Source: Linnemannia elongata (taxonomy: Eukaryota > Mortierellomycota > Mortierellomycetes > Mortierellales > Mortierellaceae). From it: DNA of 64,000 nt. Positions 42,495-53,861 of the stretch are shown here, piece after piece. Where the stretch lies: NCBI GenBank assembly GCA_036320915.1, contig JAXBDG010000002.1:4182001-4246000 (forward strand), in the 5' to 3' direction. The notes under the pieces are model-generated. The model had not been told where the DNA came from, ran no database searches, and worked only from the letters and a program-made list of their open reading frames with translations. Numbering within the stretch: the first letter of the stretch is position 1; each line of letters begins with the position of its first letter. The position numbers and the translations under genes are program-made.

Positions 42495-44249
42495 TTAGGA
42501 TACGTAAGACTGAAGAAGGTTCTTGACACGCTGAACCACCATCGTCTCCCACCCATCTCCGAGCTCATGCTCAAGGAGCGTCGACAACGTAAAAACCTCC
42601 CTCGAAGCACGACCTCTACCTGCCTTTCTATCAATCATCTCCCTAATCTGCTCAACCGTCAATCCAAACTCCTCCAACTCCTCCACCCCAAAATCCTTCC
42701 CTCTCCTCTCTTCCATTAAAACCTCGACGATACACTCTGCAGCATAGGCGAGCGCAGTATCACCCATATCGATCATGTCTATAAGGGGCCATATCGGTTT
42801 GGGTGGAGTTTCGGGTCCTTCGGGGTCGAGCTTGTAGGATTGGTAGAGTCCGTTTTCAAGGCGGGTTTGCAGCCAGTTGTTGAGGACCGATAGTTCGTAC
42901 CACTCGCCGTCCTCCTCTCCTTCTTCTCCTCCATCTACCTTTTGATCGAGGAACAGGTCTTGAAGTCGAGTCTGACGTCGATCCGGTAATAGGCGAACCT
43001 TGACGTATCGAGTCTCAATCTTATACGGGTGAGCATAGTTGGTACAACTCTGGAACCAGTTCTCGACATCCAAACTCTCCACAATCTCCTTGGGATCCCC
43101 ATGACCACTCTCCACAAACGCATCACATGCAACCGACCGTAACGTAGGCGCAAGCCCTCGATCATATAACAACGACCTCAAATAAACCCGTCGCCGTTTA
43201 GCGGCGTCATCCTTTGGTTCCGAACGGTTCCATAACCCGTGGGAATAAGAAATGTTGAGGGTGCAAACGTAGGCGATCCCGACATCGCCTCCGTGGACTT
43301 TTCGGGCTAGTTGGTGGACATCTAGTTCTTGGAGGATGTGCATGCGCATCAATCGTCTTGTTCCGTCACTACGGAGTAGGTCGCCGTCCTCATCCGGATG
43401 GATAGAGGTGCGAGAGGGTGGGGCATACTCGAAGGGCAGAGAGCGGATGTAGGTGGCTGGGAGGCCGTATGTCAGGATGGCGGTATACTCATCAATCCTG
43501 GGCATGATTTTGTAAGAAGTGCCTCCGTAGTAGAATGGGTCCAAGTGTTTGGGCATGGGTTCTGGGTGCTTGGTGAAATAGTCGATTCGGCAGGGTAGAC
43601 ACATCTGGATCATAATATCTGGGACGACTGAAGCCGCAGCCAGTGCAAAACTGTTGTTGTTGTCCGTGCTGTCGCTTTCGCCGTCGCCGTGGTTGTTGTT
43701 GTTGTTCCTGCTCCTTGTACAAAACTTATCGGAAACCATCCCAACCGGCAGAACACGCTCAACCTTCATCAGCTCAAACCTCCCAAAACACTCCTCACAA
43801 ATCTCCTGCGACTTTTCCTGAACCAACATAAAATGGTCCGGGATCCACTCATAATCCGCTGGGAAAAACTTGGATCGAACCAGTAGTCCCGCCTTAGAAG
43901 AGATGAGTCTCCAAATTTTGAGACCTTGGACGAGGTTTCTCCAGGTCTTGTTGACGGCTGCGATTGGGCCTAGTTGAGAGGGGTACAAGAAGGAGAAGAC
44001 TTGCGTCCAGAGTTCTGGTGGTAGTTGGAGCTGTGATGGTCGTGGGTTGGTAAAGGTTGTAACTGTTGATTCAGCTGTTGTTGTTATTACTGCGGCGGTA
44101 GAAGGTGTTAATGGTTGCTGCTCTTGATGTTGGTATTGACCTGGTCGACGAGGATGAGGTTGACGAACCCACTTCCCGAATCCGGTAATAGTATCCAGTC
44201 GACGAGATTGATGGAGGTATGCCTTGAGATATTGCGGGTTGGCCGACAT
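42495..44249 (-). CDS. F-box protein, intact
   Basis: A single exon of 584 residues. The F-box is at about 76-116 (LPPELWTQVFSFLYPSQL then VNKTWRNLVQGLKIW). F-box proteins recruit substrates to SCF ubiquitin ligases through Skp1. After it come two CxxC pairs (EICEECFGRF and MCLPC), perhaps a zinc site, and HQLARKVHGGDVGIAYV, which is also found in the pseudogene at 21485-22835. The C-terminal part is helical with acidic and Trp-containing stretches; no LRR, WD or Kelch repeats are visible, so the substrate-binding part is unknown. Many fungi of this group have large families of such genes. The start follows a short leader with GA repeats. Confidence 0.85.
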   Translation of the reverse strand: MSANPQYLKAYLHQSRRLDTITGFGKWVRQPHPRRPGQYQHQEQQPLTPSTAAVITTTAESTVTTFTNPRPSQLQLPPELWTQVFSFLYPSQLGPIAAVNKTWRNLVQGLKIWRLISSKAGLLVRSKFFPADYEWIPDHFMLVQEKSQEICEECFGRFELMKVERVLPVGMVSDKFCTRSRNNNNNHGDGESDSTDNNNSFALAAASVVPDIMIQMCLPCRIDYFTKHPEPMPKHLDPFYYGGTSYKIMPRIDEYTAILTYGLPATYIRSLPFEYAPPSRTSIHPDEDGDLLRSDGTRRLMRMHILQELDVHQLARKVHGGDVGIAYVCTLNISYSHGLWNRSEPKDDAAKRRRVYLRSLLYDRGLAPTLRSVACDAFVESGHGDPKEIVESLDVENWFQSCTNYAHPYKIETRYVKVRLLPDRRQTRLQDLFLDQKVDGGEEGEEDGEWYELSVLNNWLQTRLENGLYQSYKLDPEGPETPPKPIWPLIDMIDMGDTALAYAAECIVEVLMEERRGKDFGVEELEEFGLTVEQIREMIDRKAGRGRASREVFTLSTLLEHELGDGWETMVVQRVKNLLQSYVS

Positions 44250-44294
44250 AATAGTTGGCGAGTTTGTCTTGTCTTTCTTGTTTGTGGGTGGCGG

Positions 44295-44330
<36 letters not shown>

Positions 44331-46806
44331 AAGGAAGAGAGAAGCATGAAAAGTCGATGCGGATACAATAATTACGCTTTACCCCTCAATTTCCAACGAC
44401 AAGGCAAAAAGGAACACACCTTTCCCCTATTTATGTCCTCCCTGTGGAAAAAGTATGGGTGGCTGAAGGGTGACAGTCTGTCCTGCTGGAACCGCGTCTG
44501 CTTCGTGCCAGATGGACGCGTGTTGATAATTTCTTTTCAGTCTCGGTCAAAGTAAGTCAGTGCTCCCCTACCCTTCCCTCGCTCTCTTCCTTTAGACACC
44601 CATGGTACAATTAAACCACCTTCATGCACAGTCGCGTGCCAATCGAGCACAATTGACCAATTGCTGGCCATGGACACCCTTGGTCCCCAGTTCGGTCCAC
44701 AATCGATTGCAGAGATGCAAACTGACATAACGACATACCAAACACGCGATAAACAAGAGCTAGGGTTTTGCGCCCCTTTGATTGCCCAGAAACCGAAGTT
44801 ATCTACAAGGATGAGGGGAATTGGAACAAGGGGTTATGTACTGCTCTTGGATGTAAAATAGGTCATTCGTCTTTACAATAATACAGTTAAGACTGTCAGG
44901 GTTCGATTAGTGTGTGTGAATAACAAGGGAGCGGGCTCTGATGAAGGCGAGAAAGGAGTGGGCGTCCCTTTTCTCTTTCTCTTCTGACACTGTCGCATTG
45001 TTGCTTTGTTGTGTTGTGTTTCCCATACCCGATGTCGCTGGGGCGTTCCCATTGGACGGCGTCCATGGGAATGGTGCCATACACTCAACAATGGCTCGCA
45101 TGATTCCTTTGTGTTGACAGCTTCAAAAGAGTCAAGGTTTCCGTTAGCAAGCAAAAAGGGAGGACTAAGGCGTGTTTATGTTGTTTTTGTTTATTTGTTG
45201 ATAAATGCAGGGCTAAAGAGCAAAAGAGTAAGCCGGGAAGAGAGCGTGAGAGATAGACAGACAGGCAGGTTTGTCAGGGAATTTGACACCTACCTCTCCG
45301 TTGTGTTTGTTTATGGCGCACAACGCATCGAATCATGGGAATAGTCAGAGCGAGAGGGGAAGGGAAAACGAAAGCGAAGCCCCGGGTGGACGGATGTGAA
45401 AATTGTGGGATGGCGTGTCTGTTTTGCGAGGAAGCAACAAACGCTCGATCCTCTCCCTCTCCCTCTCTCTCTCTCTCTTCTTTCCTGTTGTATCTCGTAA
45501 GTTGATTAGGCCTGGCCAGTTTGCATTGAGTTACGCCAGGGTCCACTTTATCGGCATTTGGGCGATTCATCTTTTACTTTCCATTCATCGAAAACTCTTG
45601 ATTTTTTCCATCGGCGCCACGTCAAAACAAACAAACGAACGAAGATACTTTGTGATGGTCTATAGGTGGGTAGCGTGTTGGCTTTTGTTAATGAAAATGT
45701 AGATTGGCTTGGCTGTTGGAGGATGATAAATGATTTATTGGAGAGGGGATGAGGAGGACGATATAGTTGCGATAGAGTGGTCGTGAGCATAATTACTGTT
45801 GAAGATCAATGAATGAGCTATCTATCGAGTGACAGAGGAAAAGAAGGGTAGCTGCAAGTAGCCATTCATGGAGCGATAGATGACAAGTGGGAATGAATGC
45901 GTGTCAAAAGTCACCTTTCTCGGTCGCGAATGACCTTTCTATGGGGATGGAGAGACGATATGGCTGTAGGGATGGTAACGGATAGTTTCTTTTGCACATT
46001 GTTCTCTCTCTCTCTCTCCCCCTTCCCCCTTTTCCATTGCTCCTCCTCCTTTGCTTGGGTGTTGTGTGTCAATGCAATTCGACAACAACAACAAAAAAAT
46101 CACACGAAGGGGCTGGCCCTGATTTTACCCTTCGACTCAATTAGCAAAGAGTGAATTGAAAAAGATATATGCTCGGATTGTGTGCTGTCGCGGTGTCAGC
46201 TAAAGTTAACAAAAAAAGAAAAGAGGAGGCTGACAAGGGGCGAGTACTTTTCTTTTAGAATCAATAATAATGCACCGCACCGTGTGCCGTGTCGGATGTC
46301 GGTGTTTCTGATGGATGATAATGGGCGGTGTGAAGGTCCTTTATCAATCTCACTCTCGTTTACGCTTCTTTACTCTTCCTTTTCTTCATTCACTCCTTTT
46401 CTCTTCTCCTTTTCTTCCTTCCTTTCTTCCTTTTTCTCCCCTTTACCCTTCACTCTCAACTCTCACATACCCGCCGCCTTCTTTTTCTCACGCACATACA
46501 CTCATACCCAAGGCACTTGAAAGGACACCCTTCTTCGTTAACTAAAGGCAAGTTTTCTACTCACCATGGCGATCGTTATCAGCATGCTTTTATTCGCATT
46601 GTCATAACCACTGTTGTTCGTCGCGGCTCTCTCGACATACTTTCTCTTGAAAAGAAAAGGAATGAAGAAAAACTAACCGGCAAAAACTCATTTCTCTCAT
46701 GGAACTCATTCCACTCGACCTAGCCTTGAACTCATAGACCTACCCAAAAGGAACACAACAACCCACTCACGAACCCCCCGAACCAACAAATAGAACCAAG
46801 CATAAC
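44250..46806. other. 2.5 kb divergent intergenic region, no gene seen
   Basis: It lies between the F-box gene (-) and SURF4 (+). It contains a GA microsatellite at 44297-44327, TC-rich runs near 45455-45480 and 46003-46020, and a C/T-rich leader at 46345-46510 on the SURF4 sense strand. Open frames here are short and lack motifs. I find no RNA gene. Confidence 0.45.
44297..44327. repeat. (GA)n microsatellite upstream of the F-box gene
   Basis: About 15 GA copies, some 50 bases upstream of the F-box start codon at 44249. Confidence 0.9.
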
Positions 46807-47974
46807 ATGGATATTGTACAGGAGTACTCGCGCAAGTTTGAGGAGGTGATTGACAAGATTGGTCAACCCTTGAAGCCACATATCCCTGCCATCGCTCGCT
46901 TCCTCATCGTCGTCACTTTTCTCGAGGATGCTCTCCGTATCTCGACCCAGTTTGGGGACCAGCTTTACTACCTGCAGCGTCACCGTGGCTTTCCCTGGGG
47001 TCTCAGTCACTTTTTCTTGATTGCCAACGTCCTCGTAAGTTGCTTGTTTTATGTGTTGCGCTAGGACGCGAATACCTTTTGCGTTTTAGAAATGGCTTGA
47101 ATCAAAGCCCAAAAGTCAAGAGAGACGTAAAAAAAGAAGGGAAAATAAGGGGCAGTTGAGAAAGGGAAACCAACACCGCCAACAAAAGAAAGAGAGGGGG
47201 GGTGAGAGGAAAGGAGAAGCAAAGTGAAGGGAGAAGTTTGAGAGCAGGAAGAAAGAGGGGGACAATTTTAGCATTTTCAGGGCAGCGTGTGAGAGGGGTA
47301 CATGGATCTAGTGTTGACACAAGTAGCAACAGCAAGAGAACGCAAACTGACTTTTTCTCTTCGTTCCAATACCACACCTCCAATAGACGATGCTGGTTTG
47401 CTCGACGCTGGTCATTGCAAGGAAACACACAGAATATGCCGCCGCGGCGCTCTTCGGCGTTGTCGTGACACAGGCACTAGGTTACGGTCTGATTTTTGAC
47501 GCCAGTTTCTTCCTCCGCAACCTGTCCGTCATCGGTGGTCTTTTGATGGTCGTCTCTGACAGTTTGAGCAAACGCCGTCAATTGTTTGCAGGACTCCCTT
47601 CGATTACCGAGAGCAACAAGAGGACCTACTTCCAACTCGCTGGCCGAGTTCTCCTTATCTTCTTGTTCATTGGTTTCGCCCTTCATGGATCGTGGACTCT
47701 GTCGAGGATGATTGCGTCGGTTGTGGGTCTGGCTGCCTGCATCATGATTGCTGTGGGCTTCAAGGCCAAGTTGTCTGCCATGTTTTTGGTATTATTCTTG
47801 TCTGTTTTCAACGTTGTTGTCAACAACTGGTGGTCCGTCGAAAGCTCGCAGACTCAGAAGGATTTCCTCAAGTACGACTTTTTCCAGACTCTTTCGATCA
47901 TGGGTGGTTTGCTCCTCCTTGTCACCCTCGGACCTGGCGGTATGAGCGTGGACGAGAAGAAGAAGGCCTTCTAG
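46807..47974 (+). CDS. ERV29: SURF4/ERV29 ER cargo receptor
   Basis: Erv29/SURF4 is a polytopic receptor that loads soluble secretory proteins into COPII vesicles. Two exons (46807-47034 and 47387-47974) give 271 residues, the normal family length. Family features: a soluble N-terminal helix, then ARFLIVVTFLEDALRI, and a series of about seven hydrophobic helices including LFGVVVTQALGYGLIFD and VVVNNWW. The protein ends KKAF, a standard KKxx signal that returns it from the Golgi to the ER. The intron (352 bases) lies inside the second helix region and ends TAG; it joins NVL to TMLVCS in phase 0. Confidence is high because the order of segments and the C-terminal signal both agree. Confidence 0.95.
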
Positions 47975-48225
47975 GCGCGTCTCTAGCCATCACTATATCT
48001 CTTTTCTTTACTCAGTCAGCTATTGAATAAAATACGAATAAGCTAAGCCACCAGCAATGTTTTGGAGATCAACTTTTTTTTTCTTTTTGTTCACCATTCA
48101 CTTCTTTCTCTGCAGTTCAGTTCAACCACTTCGACTTCGCCCGTCTCGACTCATCACAACAGCAGCAACCAACAGCCAACAACAGCACCTCCAACCCAAC
48201 ACAACCCTCTTCACATATAACAGCA

Positions 48226-48925
48226 ATGTCTGCAATTGTTAGCCGCATGGATGAGGACCAAATCGAGGTCGACACCGGCAAGGTCTCCGTCGTAAGTCAC
48301 ACCGCTGGACCTCTTGCTCGCTGCCGCAGGGCTGGCTCTCCTCGCACGCAAGAGTGAGGTTCAATCGAAAGACGAAGGAGTGCTCTATACGAGGATATGA
48401 ATCAGAAGGGTGTTCGATCCTGTTGTTAACTCCTCACTTTCTATATGGTACTTTATCGGATAGGTCCCAGGAACTATGATTGAACCCCAGTGCGCCACCT
48501 TTTGCTTACAGGATGAGGACCACACCCTCGGAAACGCGCTCCGCTGGGCTCTTATGAAGAAGTATGCACAACGGCGCACTTGACACATCATGTCATGGAT
48601 GTCACTGAGCAGTCAGACGAATGACTATGTTCATCTGCAGTATCATGGAAGCTATCAGCAGCAGCCGTACTAACGCCGTATTGTACTTATACGTCCTGTT
48701 GCCAATAATAGCCCTGAGGTTGACTTTGCCTCATACTCGATTCCCCATCCCTCAGAAGCCAGGACAAACGTCAGAATTCAGACCTCCGACAATACAACAG
48801 CAGCAGAGGCCATGTACAAGGGATTGGACGACTTGGTCGACCTCTGCGATCATGTTATCCAGACCTTCCAGGCCGAGCTCGCCAAGGGTGAATTCGAGTA
48901 CGAGGAGGAGGAGAACGCCTTCTAA
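48226..48925 (+). CDS. RPC19: RNA polymerase I and III subunit AC19
   Basis: AC19 is the alpha-like subunit shared by RNA polymerases I and III and pairs with AC40 in the assembly platform. Three exons (48226-48291, 48464-48561, 48712-48925) give 125 residues. The signature of the bacterial alpha/Rpb11 family is clear: CATFCLQDEDHTLGNALRW (DHTLGN motif) followed by NPEVDFASYSIPHPSE and VRIQTSDNTTAAEA, then a long C-terminal helix ending in acidic residues. The intron after exon 2 splits the Asn codon of NPEVDF. It lies 251 bases after SURF4 on the same strand. The Rpb11 paralogue lacks this PHPSE pattern, which supports AC19. Confidence 0.95.
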
Positions 48926-49142
48926 GCGTTGGAGCCATTGGGTTCTGAGAGGGTCACCTCCAATCTTTCGCATAGCATAACTGCAGTTGTATCATTAAAC
49001 TCATCTTTAAAAAATCGGTATGACGTCACTCATTTTTTTTTTGAAAATGATCAGTTCTTTTGTCCGACGCTTTTTGTAGTCCATTGTTGGACCCTCCTTT
49101 GTTCTTCAGCCCCCCCTCACTCATTCCTCCCTCTCCATCACC
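48926..49142 (+). promoter_or_regulatory. Short gap and promoter of CLF1
   Basis: A gap of 217 bases with a T run (49032-49041) and a C/T-rich stretch (49090-49140) immediately before the CLF1 start codon. Confidence 0.4.
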
Positions 49143-51766
49143 ATGGACAAGGCAACCCCCAAGGCAAGGATACATCACATCAACACTCGCTACTCAGCTC
49201 AATTACAATTTAATAGATCCCCCAGGAAGAACAGAAATAATAACCAACCATCAATGCTGTTACATTCATCACATGAATAGATTAAAAACAAGAATGCCGC
49301 GCCCGTGCAAATCTCGGCGGAGCAGATTCTTCGAGAGGCCAAGGAGCGTCAAGAAATCGCTATTAAGGCCCCCAAACAAAAGATCCACGACCATGCAGAG
49401 TTGATGGAATACAGGGGACGGAAACGCAAGGAGTTTGAGGATCGTATTCAGCGTAGTCGACTTCATATCAACGAATGGCTCAAATACGCCAGCTGGGAGG
49501 AGGGCCAGGATGAACTTCAGAGGTACTTTCTTTGCTCTTTCATAGCTGCTGTCAGTGTCTAATGTTCAGATAGGAGGCGTCATTTTCCATTCAAGAATGA
49601 ACACATATACTGACTGGATTGTTTGTCATTTGTATCACAAATAGAGCTCGCTCGATCTATGAGCGTGCATTGCAGGTCGACAGCAAGAACGCGACCTTGT
49701 ATCTCAAATATGTCGAGATGGAGATGAAACACAAGAATATTGCCCTGGCGCGTAACTTGTTTGACAGGATCGTCACCATCCTGCCCCGTCGTGATCAGTT
49801 CTGGTAAGTCTTTTGCCGCATGATTGCTCAATCCGAATGCTGTGATAATTGTATGCCAAAGGTAACTAATGACCGTCTTTCGGATTGCTTCCATATGGAT
49901 AGGTTGAAATACACGTACATGGAGGAGATGCTGGAAGAAGTGGCTCGTGCACGTCAGATTTTCGAACGCTGGATGCAATGGGAGCCAGAAGAGGAGGCAT
50001 GGATGGCGTATGTCAAGTTTGAGAAGCGGTATAAGGAACTGGAGCGTGCACGTGTGGTCTATGAGCGCTTCGTTCACATTCACCCCGAACCCAAGAACTG
50101 GATCAAGTGGGCAGAGTTTGAAGAACGTGAGGGCAAGACGGAAAAGGCTCGGGAGATTTTCACAAGGGCGATTGAGGTCATGGGCGAGGAGCTCATGGAG
50201 CAGCGTCTTTTTATCGCCTTTGCCAAATTCGAGACGCGGCTCAAGGAGGTACGCCATTGATCCAATATGTTATTTTATGGCGGCTTTTGCACTTTGCTTC
50301 ATCATTAGGTATACACAGTGTCATTAACATTTACCTTTCATATGATAGACCGACAGAGCACGAGTTATTTACAAGTACGCATTGGATCGCATTCCTCGGT
50401 CGAAATCGCAGGCACTTTACAACCAATATGTCCAGTTTGAGAAGCAGTATGGCGATAAGGATGGTATCGAGGATGTTGTTGTCGGCAAGAGACGACTCCA
50501 ATATGAGGCGGTACGTTGGAATCTTGGACTTGTACTTCTGTTTTTTTCTGGTATTTGGACAAGGTTATCAAGCGCAAGCGACTAACGTGCCTCGGTCGTT
50601 GATTTGTGATGATAGGACCTGGCAACGAATCTCAAAAACTATGATACCTGGTTTGACTATGGAAAACTCGAGGAGAGCACAGGAGATGTGGATCGTGTTC
50701 GTGAGGTGTATGAGCGCGCTATCGCTCAAGTACCGCCAGCTCAGGAGAAGCGACTCTGGAGACGCTACATCTATCTCTGGATCAAATATGCCCTTTTTGA
50801 GGAACTCGAAACAAAAGTAAGCGTTGAGGTCGCGGAAGAAGAATTGTATCGTGGACCTTATACATACGCTCAAAGACAGAGTGAACTAAGTCGGATTTCT
50901 ATCAATATTAGGACTATGAACGTGCGAGACAGGTCTACAAGGGGTGCATCAAGCTGATTCCTCACAAAAAGTTCACGTTTGCCAAGATTTGGTTGCTGTA
51001 TGCCAAATTTGAGATTCGCCAACTGGATTTGAGTGCGGCGCGCAAGGCTCTGGGAATGGCAATAGGCATGTGCCCCAAGGACAAACTGTTCAAGGGATAC
51101 ATTGAGTTGGAGCTGGAGCTGCGTGCAATTGACAGGGCAAGGACACTGTATGCCAAGTATTTGGAATGGTCGCCGTCGACCTGTGCGGCATGGATCAAGT
51201 TTGCAGAGCTGGAAAGCGAATTGCAGGATACCGAACGTGCCAGAGCCATCTTTGATTTGGCCGTCTCGCAACCAGAACTGGATATGCCCGAGATCTTGTG
51301 GAAGGCTTATATCGACTTTGAGGTGGGTGAGGAGCAATGGGTGCACGCACGGTCGCTGTACAAGCAGTTGTTGGAGAGGACAGCGCATGTCAAGGTCTGG
51401 ATCAGTTGGGCGCATTTTGAGGCAAGTGTGCCAGAGGAGGGCCAAGCTGATGTTGCTCGGGACGTGTTCAAGAAGGGTAGCCAGACGATGAAGGATCAAG
51501 GCCTGAAGGAGGAGCGTGTGATCCTGTTGGAGGCGTGGAAGGAGTTTGAGCAGGCACAGGGTACGGCCGAGTCGCTGAAGAGTGTGCAGGATCTGATGCC
51601 CAAGATGGTCAAGAGGCGTCGCCAGGTCGAGTCCACGGATGGTGGTGCGGCTGGATCGAATCATATGGAGGAATACTACGACTACATCTTCCCTGACGAC
51701 CAGAAGGAACAGCCCAACTTCAAGCTTCTCCAAATGGTCCAGCAATGGAAGGCCGGCAACAAGTAA
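49143..51766 (+). CDS. CLF1: Pre-mRNA splicing factor CLF1/CRNKL1 (Crooked neck)
   Basis: Clf1/Syf3 is an HAT-repeat scaffold of the Prp19/NineTeen part of the spliceosome. Seven exons (49143-49163, 49281-49522, 49645-49803, 49903-50248, 50349-50510, 50616-50816, 50912-51766) give 661 residues, close to the usual 680 or so. HAT repeats run through nearly the whole protein, for example [72 protein letters not shown] and [12 protein letters not shown]. The C-terminal [11 protein letters not shown] is conserved. The first exon has only 7 codons and its intron seems to use a GC donor (AAG then gcaagg), because no GT donor fits before exon 2. The other introns are GT-TAG. Confidence 0.95.
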
Positions 51767-52111
51767 TAAACCCTCTCAGCATTCTCTCCTTCCATTGCTC
51801 TGTATCTCTCAATTCATCAATTCAATTCTCTTTCGCCCAACTAGGTTGTAAATTGAGGGACTGATTAATGACAGTCACATTTCTTTTGCATTTCTGCATT
51901 TGTTGATTTTCCCGCTCGGGGCGACTGCACGTTGCAGCATTCATACGAAACGACGTTCAATTCGTTCTCTTCATTCTTCAAACACATTCGCATTCAACGA
52001 CTACAACGTCTATAATTCTTGTTTGATAACAAGCGTACCTGCTAGGGCAACAACTCATAACGAAAGACTCTAACCTACTCAACAAAGGAGAACGAAACAC
52101 TATCAACAAAA
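51767..52111 (+). promoter_or_regulatory. Gap between CLF1 and the mitochondrial TFB-type gene
   Basis: A gap of 345 bases, C/T-rich near 51780-51840, with an A/C-rich leader before the next ATG. No gene is seen. Confidence 0.4.
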
Positions 52112-53808
52112 ATGATGCGCACAAGACCCCTGTTCAGGTCATTGCCTCCACTGATATCGACGGATCTCTGGCCTACTGTCTTCAAAGCATCCAGGGCGCG
52201 TGGTCAACTACGAGTCTCTGTCATGACCGAGGACACTGCCAGTATGTTTCAATCCCTTTGGAAGTTATTATTGACACCCTGTCTGTGCTACTTGTCCTCG
52301 TGGGCCAGAAGCTAACCAACATGTCTTGCTGATCACCCCCTTTTTGTAGACTTGGCTGCGGCAGCGATGAAGTTTGAGGCTAACCCTAACCGATCTGTCC
52401 TCGAGATCTTCCCAGGTACTAAGCTTGAACCGGATGCGTGGACATAAGTGCGCGTCAGGGAGCAATGGCGAGAAGAGAATTATCCGGTGACTGACCGACG
52501 AATGCACTTTTCGAAATGTTTGTTGATAGGGCCTGGTCAACTTACGAGATCGATGTACTTAGCTGGAGCAAAGAAGATTGTCACAGTCGAGAACGGCGAA
52601 ACATTTCAGAGTTCTCTGAAGGTACGATACATATCATTTCGTTTGCTTTTTATCGAGCCTTCCATTTGCCATTTGCAAAGTAGGCGACTGACATGATCAA
52701 CTTATCATTCCATGAAACACAGAAACTAGAAGACGAGTCCAAAGGAACGATCAAGAATTACAACATGAACCCACTCTCAGATCCATTCGACGAACTCTTG
52801 GGCCCCAAGATAAACGCGATCCCCGATCTGGTCCCGCAGGAATGGGAAGATATTCAGTCGAATGTGTTGGTGGTCGGGACGATCCCTAATTCGACAATGG
52901 GCGAGAAGTGTCTACATGATTTGTTGACGGCTTCGAGTGAGAGGATGGGAATCTTCCAGTATGGACGCGTTGAGATGTTTATGTTTATGTTCAAGGATGC
53001 CGCCAAGGTATGATAGCGTGATTGCTGTGGAAGCTAGCGAAGTTTGAGTGTGCATGGGCGCTTTCATTTCGAATGTCACAGTCTCAAAAAAAAAAAACAC
53101 TCTGCTAACTTCCAGGATGATATATTATTACCATTTCACGCATTACAATAGAGACTGATTGCGCCTCCAGGAACACCGTCGAGGAACAGAGTTAGCGTTC
53201 TGGCTGAAGCGGCCGCAGAGATGACACAACTGATGCGACCCGGAGCTGCTCATTTCTATTTGCCCTACGACTACGAGCTCGTGCACTTTGTCCCACACAA
53301 GGTGCCCAAGGTTGATGGTAAGCGTCTTACTTTGACGTGTCTTGACGCGCGTTCATTTGCTCCGTATTCACTATCCTCGTACTGACTATAGTGTGCTTTT
53401 CACTTGTTTCATGAACCTGTAGTGTCGATGGAGGTGTTTGATTTCTGCTTGAGGAGTTTGTTCACCAACAAGTCGAACCCTCTCAACAAAGTCATCAAGT
53501 ACGTGTGCATTTTAAATCAATCGCGTCTTCTTTACGTCTACAGAAACAAGCCGCGACAGCGCATCATAGCGACAGAACTGGGCCACTAACCGCAACAAAA
53601 ACACGTGTCTTTCTCACACAACAATAGATTACTGGGACCAGGAGCAGAGATCTTGCTGAAGAGACTGAGTTTTGACCACAGCATAAAGATCAAGCACATG
53701 ACGTTGGAGCAACTAAACGAGGTGGCGGTGAAGTTTGAGCAATGGCCTCTTCGGCCCACAGTCCTCTACGACGACATGATCCTCCACGAGCACAAAAAGA
53801 AGCGTTAA
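52112..53808 (+). CDS. Mitochondrial transcription factor B / rRNA dimethyladenosine transferase family
   Basis: Seven exons (52112-52241, 52350-52415, 52530-52621, 52723-53007, 53152-53317, 53423-53498, 53628-53808) give 331 residues. It belongs to the KsgA/Dim1/TFB fold: the glycine-rich S-adenosylmethionine loop reads EIFPGPGQLTRSMYLAGA and is followed by IVTVEN (acidic strand-2 end). The C-terminal part FCLRSLFTNKSNPLNKVIK then LLGPGAEILLKRL matches the RNA-binding domain of TFB1M/TFB2M. Motif IV, normally NLPY, reads TIPN, so the methylating activity may be lost and the protein may act mainly as a mitochondrial transcription factor. The Arg-rich start could be a mitochondrial presequence. 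It ends 53 bases from the stop of the opposite gene. Confidence 0.85.
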
Positions 53809-53861
53809 GAAAAATACAAAAAAAAACCATTACGATGGGCTTTTTTTATTCGTGTTAACGA
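53809..53861. terminator. 53-base convergent 3' gap
   Basis: Only 53 bases lie between the stop codons of the TFB-type gene (+) and the CHY gene (-). A-rich and T-rich runs are present. The two transcripts must overlap at their 3' ends. Confidence 0.45.

Noticed and set aside
44115..44555. 146-codon plus-strand frame over the start of the F-box gene
   Set aside because: It overlaps the intact F-box coding strand and includes the GA repeat as Arg-Glu; no independent support.
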